A program made the translations under genes and the position numbers. From NCBI RefSeq assembly GCF_000382705.1, contig NZ_ARQE01000013.1, forward strand, positions 39,373 through 103,372: 64,000 bases of DNA, read 5' to 3'. This stretch comes from Aureimonas ureilytica DSM 18598 = NBRC 106430. GTDB lineage: Bacteria; Pseudomonadota; Alphaproteobacteria; Rhizobiales; Rhizobiaceae. The notes under the pieces are model-generated. The model saw only the letters and a program-made list of their open reading frames with translations, was not told the origin of the DNA and searched no databases. Positions 17,285-30,283 of this stretch are shown in pieces. Each line of letters starts with the position of its first letter. Position 1 is the first letter of the stretch.

Positions 17285-18738
17285 GCCAGACGATCTCCCA
17301 AAAGAAACTGAAGCGCCCGGTCGAGGCGGATATGGGGAAGCGACAGGGTCAGCCCGTCTTCCGAGCGCTCCAGCCGGGGCGGGCGAAAGCGCACGAAGGC
17401 GATCGAGGAGGGCGAGGGTGTGCGCGTCTCGGCCTCGCGAAGAAGGCGGCCGGGATCGCTCGGCAGGTCGCCCGGAAAGACCGCCGTCTCCGTTCGCCCA
17501 TCGAACCACTCGTCGCCGATCCGCTCGCCTTCGATCGGCGTGCCGACGATGACGGGCAGCGTGTCGCCGCGATCCGTCACGCTGGCTTCGCGCGTCGCGC
17601 GGATCGCGGCCATGGCGATGACGTCGGTCTGCGCGCCCGAGAAGTCGGCCCGCGCCATGGCATCCTGCACCAGACGACGCACGATGTTCTCGAGCTTCTG
17701 GTGATCGCCGCGATGCAGATGGTCGGCCTTGGTCGCGGCCACGAGGATGCGATCGATCCGCCGTTTCAGGAAGGAGCCGAGCCAGCTCGCCCGGCCCGGG
17801 CGGAAACAGGAGAGAATGTCGCTGAGCGCCAGTTCCAGATCGCGCACCGCTTCCGGCCCCGCATTGATCGCCTGCAGCGCGTCGATCAGCAGGATTTGCC
17901 GGTCGAGCCGAGCGAAGTGCTCGCGGAAGAAGGGTTTCACGACGACGGTCTTGTAGGCCTCGTAGCGCCGCGCATGGAGAGCGCCGAAGCTTCCTTTCTC
18001 GTAGGTCTCGTCCGCCCGAACGGGCAGCGGCGCGAATGTCAGCGCCGGCGAGCCCTCGAGATCGCCCGGCATCAGGAAGCGGCCGGGCGGCAGGGTGGAC
18101 AAAGCGGTGCGGTCGGCCCGGCAGGCGCGCAGATAGTCCGCGAAGGTGGTCGCGAGCTTCACGCTGGTCGGCTCGTCGGCGGGCGCGTGGAGATCGATGC
18201 CGGCCAGAAGCTCGAGGAAGGGGCGGGCCATTTCGGCGCGGGAGGGAAGGCGCGCGCGCTCAAGAGATTCGGCCGAGAAATCCGCGAAGCTCTTGTCGAT
18301 CAGGGGCAGGTCGAGCAGCCATTCGCCGGGATAGTCCACGATGTCGAGCGAGAGCTTGCCGGCGGAGAAAAGCCGCGACCAGCCGGACGCGGACTCGAAT
18401 TCGATCGTCAGCCGCAATTCGGAAATCGCCCGCGTCGATTGCGGCCAGAGCCGGTCTTCCAAAATGGCCCGAAGATGCTCCTCGTATTGGAAGCGGGGCA
18501 CCGCGTCGTCGGGCTGCTCTTCCAGATAGGCGCGGCTGATTCGACCCTCGGCCTGTGCCTGAAACAGGGGGAGGCGCCCGCCATGAACGAGATTATGGAC
18601 GAGCGAGGTGATGAAGACGGTCTTGCCGGCGCGCGAAAGACCCGCGACGCCGATCCGCAAGGTCGGATGAAACAGGCCGGCGCCACGATCGGCGAGATTG
18701 TCGAGAGCGATTCGGGCTTCGTCGGCGAAGGATGTCAT
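17281..18738 (-). CDS. YcjX-like P-loop GTPase/ATPase (DUF463)
   Basis: A 485-residue nucleotide-binding protein of the YcjX family. Walker A appears as GLSRAGKTVF near residue 35, followed by FITSLVHNLVHGGRLP. Family landmarks DYPGEWLLDLPL (Walker B/switch region) and KADHLHRGDHQKLENIVR are present. The ATG at 18738 (MTSFADEARIAL) matches the family N-terminus; the frame is open further upstream but that extension is non-coding in character. It overlaps the following YcjF-like gene by 4 bases. Confidence 0.9.
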   Translation of the reverse strand: MTSFADEARIALDNLADRGAGLFHPTLRIGVAGLSRAGKTVFITSLVHNLVHGGRLPLFQAQAEGRISRAYLEEQPDDAVPRFQYEEHLRAILEDRLWPQSTRAISELRLTIEFESASGWSRLFSAGKLSLDIVDYPGEWLLDLPLIDKSFADFSAESLERARLPSRAEMARPFLELLAGIDLHAPADEPTSVKLATTFADYLRACRADRTALSTLPPGRFLMPGDLEGSPALTFAPLPVRADETYEKGSFGALHARRYEAYKTVVVKPFFREHFARLDRQILLIDALQAINAGPEAVRDLELALSDILSCFRPGRASWLGSFLKRRIDRILVAATKADHLHRGDHQKLENIVRRLVQDAMARADFSGAQTDVIAMAAIRATREASVTDRGDTLPVIVGTPIEGERIGDEWFDGRTETAVFPGDLPSDPGRLLREAETRTPSPSSIAFVRFRPPRLERSEDGLTLSLPHIRLDRALQFLLGDRLA

Positions 18739-19093
18739 AGGCGGGGCGGGGGCCTCGATGGTGGCGCTGCACCCTATATAAGTACCCTTCGCCAAGGCAG
18801 AACCTCGGCAAGGCCGGGTTTTGGCGCTCAATCGCGTGAAGCCTTTTTGGGCGGCGCGAGAGACCGGCCGAAGCCGCCCTTTCGATGTAACCGCGAGTCG
18901 TGAAGGAGAGGGCGCGCCCGGCCCGTGCCGATGTGACGCCAAATGCGGCGGAGACCCGCGCGCTGCCTCATTAAAAGTCCTTGTGTGGCGGAAGCTTAGG
19001 CGTCTCTTGGGCAAAATCGAACAAAGCGGAGAGGCGCTTGTTCACCGCCGACGGCATGGTTATAAGCGCCTCAATTCGGCTTGGAGGCGGCAG
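18739..19093. other. Divergent intergenic region upstream of dksA
   Basis: 355 bases without a credible gene between the ycjX-like gene and dksA. It should hold promoters in both directions. The only element I can point to is the sigma70-like pair just before dksA. A TATATAA-like tract near 18774-18782 could belong to the leftward promoter. Confidence 0.5.
19038..19066 (+). promoter_or_regulatory. Candidate sigma70-type promoter of dksA
   Basis: TTGTTC at 19038-19043 and TATAAG at 19061-19066 are separated by 17 bases. Transcription would start about 20 bases before the dksA start codon, leaving room for the GGAGGCGG ribosome-binding site at 19083-19090. Confidence 0.4.
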
Positions 19094-19510
19094 ATGAGCG
19101 AAACCTTACCAATCGGAACTGGTGTTCCAGAGGACGGGCCGTTCATGAACGATCGGCAGAAGGAATATTTCCGGCGCAAGCTGCTGGCCTGGAAAACCGA
19201 GATCCTTCGCGAAGCCAAGGAAACCCTGGAAGCACTCGCCACGGAAAACGCCAATCAGGCCGACGCGGCCGATCGGGCCTCCTCGGAAACGGACCGTTCG
19301 ATCGAACTTCGCGCGCGCGACCGGCAGCGCAAGCTGATCGCCAAGATCGATGCCGCGATCGAGCGGATCGACGACGGCACCTATGGCTATTGCGAGGAAA
19401 CCGGAGAGCCGATCAGCCTGAAGCGGCTCGACGCTCGCCCGATCGCGACCATGACGCTGGAAGCGCAGGAGCGCCACGAGCGCCGCGAGAAGGTCTATCG
19501 CGACGAATGA
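19094..19510 (+). CDS. dksA: RNA polymerase-binding transcription factor DksA
   Basis: Secondary-channel regulator that works with ppGpp to adjust rRNA, amino-acid and virulence promoters. The 138-residue protein has the long coiled-coil hairpin with its tip motif DAADRA (Asp57, Asp60, Ala62, matching DxxDxA of E. coli). A C-terminal globule follows with GTYGYCEETGEPI. Only one of the four zinc-finger cysteines remains (Cys100), as in zinc-independent alphaproteobacterial DksA forms. The start at 19094 has a strong GGAGGCGG site; a frame open to 18821 is upstream noise. A strong terminator follows. Confidence 0.95.
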   Translation: MSETLPIGTGVPEDGPFMNDRQKEYFRRKLLAWKTEILREAKETLEALATENANQADAADRASSETDRSIELRARDRQRKLIAKIDAAIERIDDGTYGYCEETGEPISLKRLDARPIATMTLEAQERHERREKVYRDE

Positions 19511-19552
19511 GCGCGGCGAGAGCCGGGCCCAACGACCCGACGACATGAAAAA

Positions 19553-19577
19553 GGGCCGCGCAGTGCGGCCCTTTTTT
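19553..19577 (+). terminator. Bidirectional terminator between dksA and the convergent FliO-like gene
   Basis: GGGCCGC and GCGGCCC pair around a 5-base loop, with TTTTTT after and AAAA before. It serves dksA and probably the convergent gene ending at 19624. Confidence 0.9.
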
Positions 19578-19623
19578 CGTTTTCGCATTCCGCAACATCC
19601 GGCGGGTCGAAGCCCGACCGGCG

Positions 19624-21423
19624 CTAGCGCCGGTCGGAAACGTCGAGCGTGAAGTCGTGGAGCAGGCGCTCCATTTCCTCTTCCAGCGTCATCTGACGCT
19701 CCGTTCGCGGCGCTTCCTCGGCGGGCTCGACCGGCTTGGCGACCGGCTGCGGCTCCTCGCCTCGCGACGCGCCTTCCTGAACCGGAGCAGAGACCGGCTC
19801 GCTCGGAAGCGGGCGCGCGTCGATCTGCGGCGCAGCGGGTGCGGGCGGTTCGATGCGAGCGGCGGGGAGCGGAGGCGCGACCGGCAGCGGCAAAGGCGTC
19901 GTGCGGCGGGATTGGATCGTCGAGGCGAAGCTGCGCACGGTCAGCGGCGAACGCGCATCCGCCTCGTTATCGTCGCCATTCCTTTCGCTTTGCGGCTCGG
20001 GCTTGTCCGCATGATCGGTCGGCTCCTGCTCACGGCGATCCCCCGTGACGCCGGGCGCGGGCGGCACCGTTGCTTCGGCCTGCGGAAGGGCAGGCGGTTC
20101 GACACGCGGCGCAGGGCTCGGCGCGCCGACCGGCGGAAGCGGCGACCAGAGCGCGCGGGCGCTGATCGGCTGCGGCGCGGCGGGCTGAGGCACCGAGGCC
20201 TGAGGCGCCGCGGCGCGTTGCGGCTCCACCGCCGGCGGGGCGGCCGGAAGGGGCGGAGGCGAGATCGGCAGAGGGGGACGGGCGAAGGAGGGCAAGGTCG
20301 GCGTCGCCATGGAGCGAGGGGCGACCGGCTGGCTCGCCGGCTGCGCCACGGGCGGAGCGACAGGCGGAATGGGTGCCGACGGAGCCGGCGCCTGGGGCAA
20401 AGGCTGGCTCGCAGACGGCGTTTCGACAGCGTCACGCGCCTCGTCGACCGGCTTGGGAGCCGTGTTTTCCTCCGCTGCGGCAGAGGTCGGCAGAGCCGGT
20501 TGAGGCGCGCGTGTCTCGATCGCGGGCTTAACCACGGGGGCCTGCGGGATCTGCTGCGCCGATGGCTCGGGCGAGGGCATCGGGCGGGCCAACGGAGCGG
20601 GCGCGAGAACGGGGCTGAGCACAGGCTCCGGCTTCTCGGCGACGGGTTCCGGCACGACCGGCTTCGGCGGCGCGGGGATGGGGCGCGGCAAGACGGGCGG
20701 GGCCATCACGATAGGCGGAGCCGGGGGCTGGGGGCGAGGCTCCGGCGCGCGGGGCGCTTCGGGCGCGGCGCGAGGAGGCTCGGGCGCGCGAACTGGGAGC
20801 GGCGGCGTGCGCACGGCCTCGGGCATGGCGCGACGCGGCGGCTCGACGGCTGGAGAAGGCTGCGGTTCGAACGCGGGCTCGCTTCTCACGGCTGCGGGTT
20901 CGCGCACGGGCTCCACCACCGGATCGGCCGCGCGGGCGTTCTGGATGGCGGGCGGCACTTCGGGGACGATCGGCTCGGGCGAGGCGGCACGCGGCGTACC
21001 CTGAGAGGGTTGCGGCGGCTGCGGTTGCTGCGGCGGGACGCGGCGATGCGGCACCGGGCCGTTGACCGCCCCCGCGAACTCCGGCTCCTGACGCGGCGCA
21101 CCGGGGGGGCCGCGACGCGCGCCCTGACCACGATAAACGCCCTGTTCCACGAGGAGATCGTTTGCGCCACCGATCAGGATCAGATGCTCGGCATCGTCGC
21201 GGCGAACCAGCACGAGCTTGCGGCGTTGATCGACTGGCAGAACGTCGAGTACGGCCAGACGCGGCGCCCGGCCCCGGCCGCCGATTCCGCCGGTGCCTGC
21301 GAACACGCGCTTGGCCAGCCCCACGAGCAGCAGGACCAGGAGTATGACCACCGCCGCGGCCAAGATCACCGAGACGATCGGCGCCAGACTCTCGCCGACC
21401 ACGCCGGCCAACCAATCACGCAT
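19624..21423 (-). CDS. FliO-like single-pass membrane protein with long Pro/Ala-rich tail
   Basis: A 599-residue protein. It begins with a membrane helix (about residues 15-38, PIVSVILAAAVVILLVLLLV). A small FliO/MopB-type domain follows (about 50-95), with LAVLDVLPVDQRRKLVLVRR and DAEHLILIGG. The remaining 480 residues or so are low complexity, dominated by Pro, Ala and Glu-Pro runs, with a short charged C-terminus (LEEEMERLLHDFTLDVSDRR). Genuine FliO proteins are about 100-150 residues and sit in flagellar operons; no flagellar genes lie nearby. The dksA-this-cckA neighbourhood suggests an envelope role, but function is unproven. Spurious open frames on the other strand reflect the biased composition. 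Confidence 0.75.
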   Translation of the reverse strand: MRDWLAGVVGESLAPIVSVILAAAVVILLVLLLVGLAKRVFAGTGGIGGRGRAPRLAVLDVLPVDQRRKLVLVRRDDAEHLILIGGANDLLVEQGVYRGQGARRGPPGAPRQEPEFAGAVNGPVPHRRVPPQQPQPPQPSQGTPRAASPEPIVPEVPPAIQNARAADPVVEPVREPAAVRSEPAFEPQPSPAVEPPRRAMPEAVRTPPLPVRAPEPPRAAPEAPRAPEPRPQPPAPPIVMAPPVLPRPIPAPPKPVVPEPVAEKPEPVLSPVLAPAPLARPMPSPEPSAQQIPQAPVVKPAIETRAPQPALPTSAAAEENTAPKPVDEARDAVETPSASQPLPQAPAPSAPIPPVAPPVAQPASQPVAPRSMATPTLPSFARPPLPISPPPLPAAPPAVEPQRAAAPQASVPQPAAPQPISARALWSPLPPVGAPSPAPRVEPPALPQAEATVPPAPGVTGDRREQEPTDHADKPEPQSERNGDDNEADARSPLTVRSFASTIQSRRTTPLPLPVAPPLPAARIEPPAPAAPQIDARPLPSEPVSAPVQEGASRGEEPQPVAKPVEPAEEAPRTERQMTLEEEMERLLHDFTLDVSDRR

Positions 21424-21652
21424 TCACTTCACCTCCGCCGTTCCGGCGGCCCTCAGCGTCGTTGACGTTTCGGTGCCGCAATCGGTATTCGGTTCTTATG
21501 TCGCAACCCGCCCCAATCCAGTGCCAGGTCAGCTTCGGCCCATACTGCCGTGTGACAATGGCGAACGGCAATGACGGGCGCAATTTCGTCAGATTCTCGT
21601 GCGCTTCGCGCCGTTCGGTCGTAACCTTTCCAGCCCGTTATCGGAAGGGCCG

Positions 21653-24226
<2,574 letters not shown>

Positions 24227-24261
24227 CGGATCGCGCTCGGCGCAGATCTTAAGAGGGGACC

Positions 24262-24297
24262 ACCGACGGGGCCGCATTCGGCCCCGTCGGTGTTTTT
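24262..24297 (+). terminator. Intrinsic terminator after cckA
   Basis: A 12-bp perfect stem (ACCGACGGGGCC/GGCCCCGTCGGT) with a 6-base loop is followed by GTTTTT. It lies between cckA and the convergent psuG. Confidence 0.9.
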
Positions 24298-24302
24298 GAC
24301 GA

Positions 24303-25223
24303 TCAGGCTTTGGGGCGCTTGGCGAGCGCCACGGCGATCTCGGCCGCGAGGCGCGCATTGGAGCGCACGAGATCGATATTGGTGGCGAGCGAGCGACCGT
24401 CGCTGAGTTCGAAGATGCGCTGGAGGAGGAAGGGCGTCGTCGCCTTGCCCTCGATGCCTTGAGCATCGGCATCGGCCAGCGCCGCGTCGATCCAGCCGCC
24501 GATGGTCGCGCCGTCGATTTCCAGCTCTTCCGTCAGCGGATTGGCGATCAGCATTCCGCCCGTGATCTCCAGCCGCTCGCGCACGCGCTGGAAATCCGCG
24601 ATTGCGTCCGGCGTGTCCATGCGGATCGGCGCCTTGATCCCCGAGCGGCGCGACCAGAAGGCCGGCAGCTCGTCTACGCCATAGCCGACGACCGGAACGC
24701 CCTTGGTTTCCAGCACTTCGAACGTCTTCTTCAGATCGAGGATCGCTTTGGCACCGGCCGAAACGACGATCACGGCGGTTTGCGACAGCTCGTCCAGATC
24801 GGCGGAAATGTCGAAGCTCGTCTCTGCGCCCTTGTGAACGCCACCGATGCCGCCCGTCGCGAAGACTTCGACGCCCGCCAGCTTGGCGGCGATCATGGTC
24901 GCCGCGACCGTGGTGGAGCCCGTGCGCTTGGCGGCGACGGCGTAAGCGAGGTCGGCGCGCGAGAGCTTCAGCGCGTCCCTGGTCTGCGCGAGGGCTTCGA
25001 GCTGGGCGTCGGTCAGGCCCACATGCAGCGCGCCGTCGATCACCGCGATCGTCGCCGGCTCGGCGCCTTGCTCGCGGATCAGGGCCTCGACCTCGCGCGC
25101 CATCTCCAGATTGCGCGGCCAGGGCATGCCATGGGTGATGATGGTCGATTCGAGCGCGACCACCGCGCGCCCGAAGCGAAGCGCTTCGCTGACGGCGGGA
25201 GAGAGTTGGATCATGTCGTTCAT
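24303..25223 (-). CDS. psuG: Pseudouridine-5'-phosphate glycosidase
   Basis: Splits pseudouridine 5'-phosphate into uracil and ribose 5-phosphate, using a Mn-dependent reaction, so that pseudouridine from RNA turnover can be reused. The 306-residue protein shows the indigoidine-synthase-A/PsuG landmarks VALESTIITHGMPWPRN near the N-terminus, KRTGSTTVAATM, FATGGIGGVHKGAE and a C-terminal DGRSLATNIDLVRSNARLAAEIA. It follows psuK by 9 bases and is clearly co-transcribed with it. It is convergent with cckA, with which it shares the terminator region. Confidence 0.95.
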   Translation of the reverse strand: MNDMIQLSPAVSEALRFGRAVVALESTIITHGMPWPRNLEMAREVEALIREQGAEPATIAVIDGALHVGLTDAQLEALAQTRDALKLSRADLAYAVAAKRTGSTTVAATMIAAKLAGVEVFATGGIGGVHKGAETSFDISADLDELSQTAVIVVSAGAKAILDLKKTFEVLETKGVPVVGYGVDELPAFWSRRSGIKAPIRMDTPDAIADFQRVRERLEITGGMLIANPLTEELEIDGATIGGWIDAALADADAQGIEGKATTPFLLQRIFELSDGRSLATNIDLVRSNARLAAEIAVALAKRPKA

Positions 25224-25232
25224 GCGGATGCC

Positions 25233-26174
25233 TTAACGAAGAGGTGTGGCGGGAGGAAGGGCGGAGGCGAGCGAGCGGCAGCGATCGAGGGCGCCGACGG
25301 GGAGTTCGCTCGCGATGTGAAGCGAGGCCGCCGCCATGCCGGCGCGCACGCAAGAGACAAAGTCGCGGTTCGCGAGATGTTCGAGCGTGGCGACGGCCGC
25401 CAGCGTATCGCCCGCGCCGGTGACGTCGCGAACCGCTTCGACGAGCGGCGGCGCTTGGAGATGAACGGTCCCGCGATCAAGGATCGCGGCAGGGCGCGGC
25501 CCGTCGGTCACGACGGCGCGCGCGAGGCCGAGATGGGCGAGCCGGCGCGCGAGTTCGGCCGGCGAGGCGTCGTCGGCATCACCCAGAAGCGAAGCGGCTT
25601 CCGCTCGGGATAGGAACAGGGCCGACAGGGCCGGCAGACAGGCTCGAAAGCGCACGACCTTGGCGGGCGATACGGCGATGGCGAAGATCGGCGTCTCGCC
25701 GGCGCGCGCTGCCAGCGCTTCCAGCGTCGGGGCGGGCAGGTTGGCGTCGAGTATCACGGCGTCGGCGCGGTCGAGCATCTGTCGCAGATGCGCGCGGCGA
25801 AAGACGCGCGGCGACAGAAGGTCGTAGATCTCCATGTCGGCGATCGCCGCCCGCAATTCGCCGGTCTCGTCCAGAATGGCCGTGTAGCTTGCCGAACGGC
25901 GATCGAGCCAGGTGAGCGAGCCGTCCTCGACGCCCTCGAACGAGAGCGCCGCCTCCACGAGCTGCCCGACCCCATCGCCGCCCCGCGCGCTGACGAGGCA
26001 GGGCCGCGCTCCGAGCCGGGAGAAGGCGCGGGCCGCGTTGAAGGAGGCGCCGCCGATCGTCTCGTGGCTGACGCCCGGATTGGAGGCGCCCTCTCTGAAC
26101 ACGCCGCTGGAGCGGGCGACGCGGTCGAGATGCGCACCGCCGCACAAGACGATGTTCGGACCCGTTTCTCCCAT
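25233..26174 (-). CDS. psuK: PfkB-family sugar kinase, probable pseudouridine kinase
   Basis: A 313-residue ribokinase-fold enzyme. The C-terminal signature AVRDVTGAGDTLAAVATLEHL holds the catalytic Asp in GAGD, and the N-terminal region GGAHLDRVARS and GGASFNAARAFSRLGARPCLVSARGGDGVG forms the substrate lid and glycine pair typical of PfkB kinases. The tandem arrangement with psuG makes pseudouridine kinase the likely function. I start at 26174 (MGETGPNIVLCGGAHLD); an upstream in-frame ATG at 26255 would run into the LexA-like sites. It is transcribed divergently from recA, 152 bases away. Confidence 0.88.
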   Translation of the reverse strand: MGETGPNIVLCGGAHLDRVARSSGVFREGASNPGVSHETIGGASFNAARAFSRLGARPCLVSARGGDGVGQLVEAALSFEGVEDGSLTWLDRRSASYTAILDETGELRAAIADMEIYDLLSPRVFRRAHLRQMLDRADAVILDANLPAPTLEALAARAGETPIFAIAVSPAKVVRFRACLPALSALFLSRAEAASLLGDADDASPAELARRLAHLGLARAVVTDGPRPAAILDRGTVHLQAPPLVEAVRDVTGAGDTLAAVATLEHLANRDFVSCVRAGMAAASLHIASELPVGALDRCRSLASALPPATPLR

Positions 26175-26229
26175 CAGCGGGCGCTCGGGAGAGTTGAGAA
26201 AACCGTTATGGCAACTCGAAACAAAACGC

Positions 26230-26264
26230 GAACTTCTCTTGAAAAATGAGAACAAAAAGGGTAC
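26230..26264. promoter_or_regulatory. Two tandem near-consensus alphaproteobacterial SOS (LexA) boxes before recA
   Basis: The alphaproteobacterial LexA site is GAAC-N7-GAAC (or its complement GTTC-N7-GTTC). Here GAAC-N7-GAAA occupies 26230-26244 and GAAC-N7-GTAC occupies 26250-26264, each one base from consensus in the second half. Both lie 60-100 bases before the recA start. The second has the AAAA spacer start seen in rhizobial sites. Confidence 0.5.
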
Positions 26265-26326
26265 ATGGAGATCACATTCAAGCGGATTGCACCCCGTCCC
26301 GTCGCATGGAATAAGGTTTCGCTTTC

Positions 26327-27403
<1,077 letters not shown>

Positions 27404-27412
27404 GACCTACAA

Positions 27413-27438
27413 ACGCCCGCCCCTCCGGCGGGCGTTTT
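27413..27438 (+). terminator. Intrinsic terminator of recA
   Basis: ACGCCCGCC and GGCGGGCGT pair around a 5-base loop, then TTTT. It starts 10 bases after the recA stop. Confidence 0.88.
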
Positions 27439-27565
27439 CGTATCCGAGCTTGCTCTCTCTTCGGGGCTCCAGCGGCATAGACAGGTTTTTTCCTCGCCGC
27501 TAAAAGGCTTGCGCGGAGCGGTTCCCATGCCCCGGCCGCGTTTTTCTTGAATCGAAGGTTTTTCC

Positions 27566-30214
27566 ATGAGCGGCGTGAACGAGATCCGGTCGACCTTTCT
27601 TCAATATTTCGCGAAGAACGGACATGAGCCGGTCGCCTCGTCGCCGCTCGTGCCCCGCAACGATCCGACCCTGATGTTCACGAACGCCGGCATGGTGCAG
27701 TTCAAGAACGTCTTCACCGGGCTGGAGAAGCGGGACTACACGCGCGCGACGACGGCCCAGAAGGTCGTGCGCGCCGGCGGCAAGCACAACGATCTCGACA
27801 ATGTCGGTTACACGGCCCGGCATCACACGTTCTTCGAAATGCTCGGCAATTTCTCCTTCGGCGACTATTTCAAGGAAGAGGCGATCAGCCTCGCCTGGAA
27901 TCTCGTCACGAAGGAATTCGGCCTCGACAAGAACCGGCTGCTCGTCACCGTCTATTCCGAGGACGACGAAGCCGCCCGCCTCTGGAAGTCGATCGCCGGG
28001 TTCTCGGACGAGCGCATCATCCGCATTCCCACATCCGACAATTTCTGGACCATGGGCGAGACCGGCCCCTGCGGCCCGTGCTCAGAAATCTTCTACGATC
28101 AGGGTGAGAGCGTCTGGGGCGGCCCTCCGGGCTCGGCCGAGGAGGATGGCGATCGCTTCCTCGAATTCTGGAACCTCGTCTTCATGCAGTTCGAGCAGGT
28201 CTCGGCCAGCGAGCGCCTGAACCTGCCGCGTCCCTCGATCGACACCGGCATGGGTCTCGAGCGCATGGCCGCGATCCTGCAGGGCGTGACCTCGAACTAC
28301 GAGACCGATCTTTTCCGCCGCCTGATCGCGGCCGTCGAGGAAGCGATTGGATCGCGCGCCGAAGGCGACGCGCTCGCCAGCCACCGCGTCATCGCCGACC
28401 ATCTGCGCGCCACCGCCTTCCTCATCGCCGACGGCGTTCTGCCGTCGAATGAAGGGCGCGGCTACGTCCTGCGCCGCATCATGCGTCGCGCCATGCGCCA
28501 CGCCAAGCTGCTCGGCGCGCGCGAGCCGGTTCTGTTCAAGCTCCTGCCGACGCTCGTTTCGGAAATGGGCCGCGCCTATCCCGAGCTGGTCCGCGCCGAG
28601 GCGCTGATCTCGGAAACGCTGAAGCTCGAGGAAAAGCGCTTCCTGACGACCCTCGATCGCGGCCTCATCCTTCTCAACGACGCCTCGCAGGGCCTCGGCG
28701 AGGGCGACAGCCTTGATGGCGAAGTCGCCTTCAAGCTCTACGACACCTACGGCTTCCCGCTCGATCTGACGCAGGATGCGCTCCGCGCGCGTGGCGTCGG
28801 CGTCGATCTCTCGTCTTTCCAGGCTGCCATGGAGCGCCAGAAGGCCGAGGCGCGCGCGAGCTGGGTCGGCTCCGGCGAGGCCGCGGCGGAAACCGTCTGG
28901 TTCTCGATCCGCGAGCGCGAAGGCGCGACCGAGTTCCTCGGCTACGACACGGAAACGGCCGAGGGCGAAGTCCGCTCGATCGTTCGCGACGGCGCCGAAG
29001 TGCGCGACGTCGCGGCGGGCGAGACGGCCGCCGTCGTACTCAACCAGACGCCGTTCTACGCGGAGTCGGGGGGGCAGGTGGGCGACACCGGCATCATGAA
29101 GGGCGAGGGCGTGCGCTTCGAGGTGGAGGACACGCAGAAGGTCGCCAACGGTCTCTTCATCCATCGCGGCAAGGTGGTGGAAGGCACGCTGAAGGTCGGC
29201 ACGCCGCTCGAACTCGTGGTGGATCACGAGCGCCGGACGAAGATCCGCGCCAACCATTCGGCGACCCATCTCCTGCATGAAGGGCTGCGCGAAATTCTCG
29301 GCACGCATGTCGCGCAGAAGGGCTCGCAGGTTTCGGCCGATCGCCTGCGCTTCGACTTCTCGCATCCCAAGCCGATGGACGCCGCCGAACTCGCGCGCGT
29401 CGAGGAACTCGCAAACGCGGTTATCCTCCAGAACACGCCGATCGAAACTCGCCTCATGGCGGTGGACGATGCGATCGCGCTCGGCGCCATGGCGCTGTTC
29501 GGCGAAAAATATGGTGACGAAGTCCGCGTCGTCTCGATGGGCGAGGCGAAGGGCGAGAAGGCCGCCTATTCGATCGAGCTGTGCGGTGGCACCCACGCCC
29601 GCGCGACGGGCGATATCGGTCTCGTCCACGTCTTGTCGGAAGGCGCGGTCGGCGCCGGCGTGCGACGCGTCGAGGCGCTGACGGGAACGGCGGCGCGCGA
29701 CTATCTTCTGGAGCAGGACGCACGCGTGAAGCGCATCGCCGCGTCGCTGAAGGTCGCCCCGGCGGATGTCGCCGAGCGCGTCGAGGCGCTGGCCGAAGAT
29801 CGCCGCCGCTTGGAGCGCGAGCTGACCGAAGCCAAGAAGAAGCTCGCCCTGGCGGGTGACGGCAACGCCTCGCCGAGCGCGCCGAAGGAGATCGGCGGCG
29901 TGTCCTTTGTCGGCCGCGTCCTCGAAGGCGTCGCGCCGAAGGACCTGAAGGGTCTGGTGGACGAAGTGAAGTCGGGCCTCGGTTCCGGCGTTGTCGCCTT
30001 TATCGGCGTGGCCGATGGCAAGGCGAGCGTCGTCGTGGGCGTGACCGACGATCTGACGGCCCGCTTCAGCGCCGTGGATCTCGTTCGTGCGGCCTCGGAA
30101 GCGATCGGCGGCAAGGGCGGCGGCGGTCGCGCCGACATGGCGCAGGCCGGCGGCCCGGATGCGGACAAGGCGGACGAGGCGATCGCGGCCATCGAGTCGA
30201 AGCTCGCGGCCTGA
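27566..30214 (+). CDS. alaS: Alanine-tRNA ligase
   Basis: Charges tRNA-Ala and edits mischarged Ser and Gly. The 882-residue protein is full length. It has the N-terminal catalytic core ([18 protein letters not shown], motif 1 region [15 protein letters not shown], and [19 protein letters not shown]). The editing domain carries the zinc ligands [12 protein letters not shown] and [13 protein letters not shown], and a C-terminal coiled coil plus DHHA1 C-Ala domain ends [19 protein letters not shown]. It stands alone between two terminators. No unusual residues were noticed. Confidence 0.98.
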   Translation: MSGVNEIRSTFLQYFAKNGHEPVASSPLVPRNDPTLMFTNAGMVQFKNVFTGLEKRDYTRATTAQKVVRAGGKHNDLDNVGYTARHHTFFEMLGNFSFGDYFKEEAISLAWNLVTKEFGLDKNRLLVTVYSEDDEAARLWKSIAGFSDERIIRIPTSDNFWTMGETGPCGPCSEIFYDQGESVWGGPPGSAEEDGDRFLEFWNLVFMQFEQVSASERLNLPRPSIDTGMGLERMAAILQGVTSNYETDLFRRLIAAVEEAIGSRAEGDALASHRVIADHLRATAFLIADGVLPSNEGRGYVLRRIMRRAMRHAKLLGAREPVLFKLLPTLVSEMGRAYPELVRAEALISETLKLEEKRFLTTLDRGLILLNDASQGLGEGDSLDGEVAFKLYDTYGFPLDLTQDALRARGVGVDLSSFQAAMERQKAEARASWVGSGEAAAETVWFSIREREGATEFLGYDTETAEGEVRSIVRDGAEVRDVAAGETAAVVLNQTPFYAESGGQVGDTGIMKGEGVRFEVEDTQKVANGLFIHRGKVVEGTLKVGTPLELVVDHERRTKIRANHSATHLLHEGLREILGTHVAQKGSQVSADRLRFDFSHPKPMDAAELARVEELANAVILQNTPIETRLMAVDDAIALGAMALFGEKYGDEVRVVSMGEAKGEKAAYSIELCGGTHARATGDIGLVHVLSEGAVGAGVRRVEALTGTAARDYLLEQDARVKRIAASLKVAPADVAERVEALAEDRRRLERELTEAKKKLALAGDGNASPSAPKEIGGVSFVGRVLEGVAPKDLKGLVDEVKSGLGSGVVAFIGVADGKASVVVGVTDDLTARFSAVDLVRAASEAIGGKGGGGRADMAQAGGPDADKADEAIAAIESKLAA

Positions 30215-30251
30215 TCCCTTACGATCGAAGGCGCGTCGCGCCGGTCGTAAA

Positions 30252-30281
30252 AAAAGGGGCGCCTTGCGGCGCCCCTTTTTT
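30252..30281 (+). terminator. Bidirectional terminator between alaS and a convergent gene
   Basis: A 12-bp stem (AAAAGGGGCGCC/GGCGCCCCTTTT) with a 4-base loop is flanked by A and T runs. It can act on alaS and on the leftward gene ending at 30284. Confidence 0.92.
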
Positions 30282-30283
30282 CG

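Noticed and set aside
18821..19093. In-frame upstream extension of dksA
   Set aside because: The strong GGAGGCGG site sits before the ATG at 19094 and the extension has no similarity to the DksA family.
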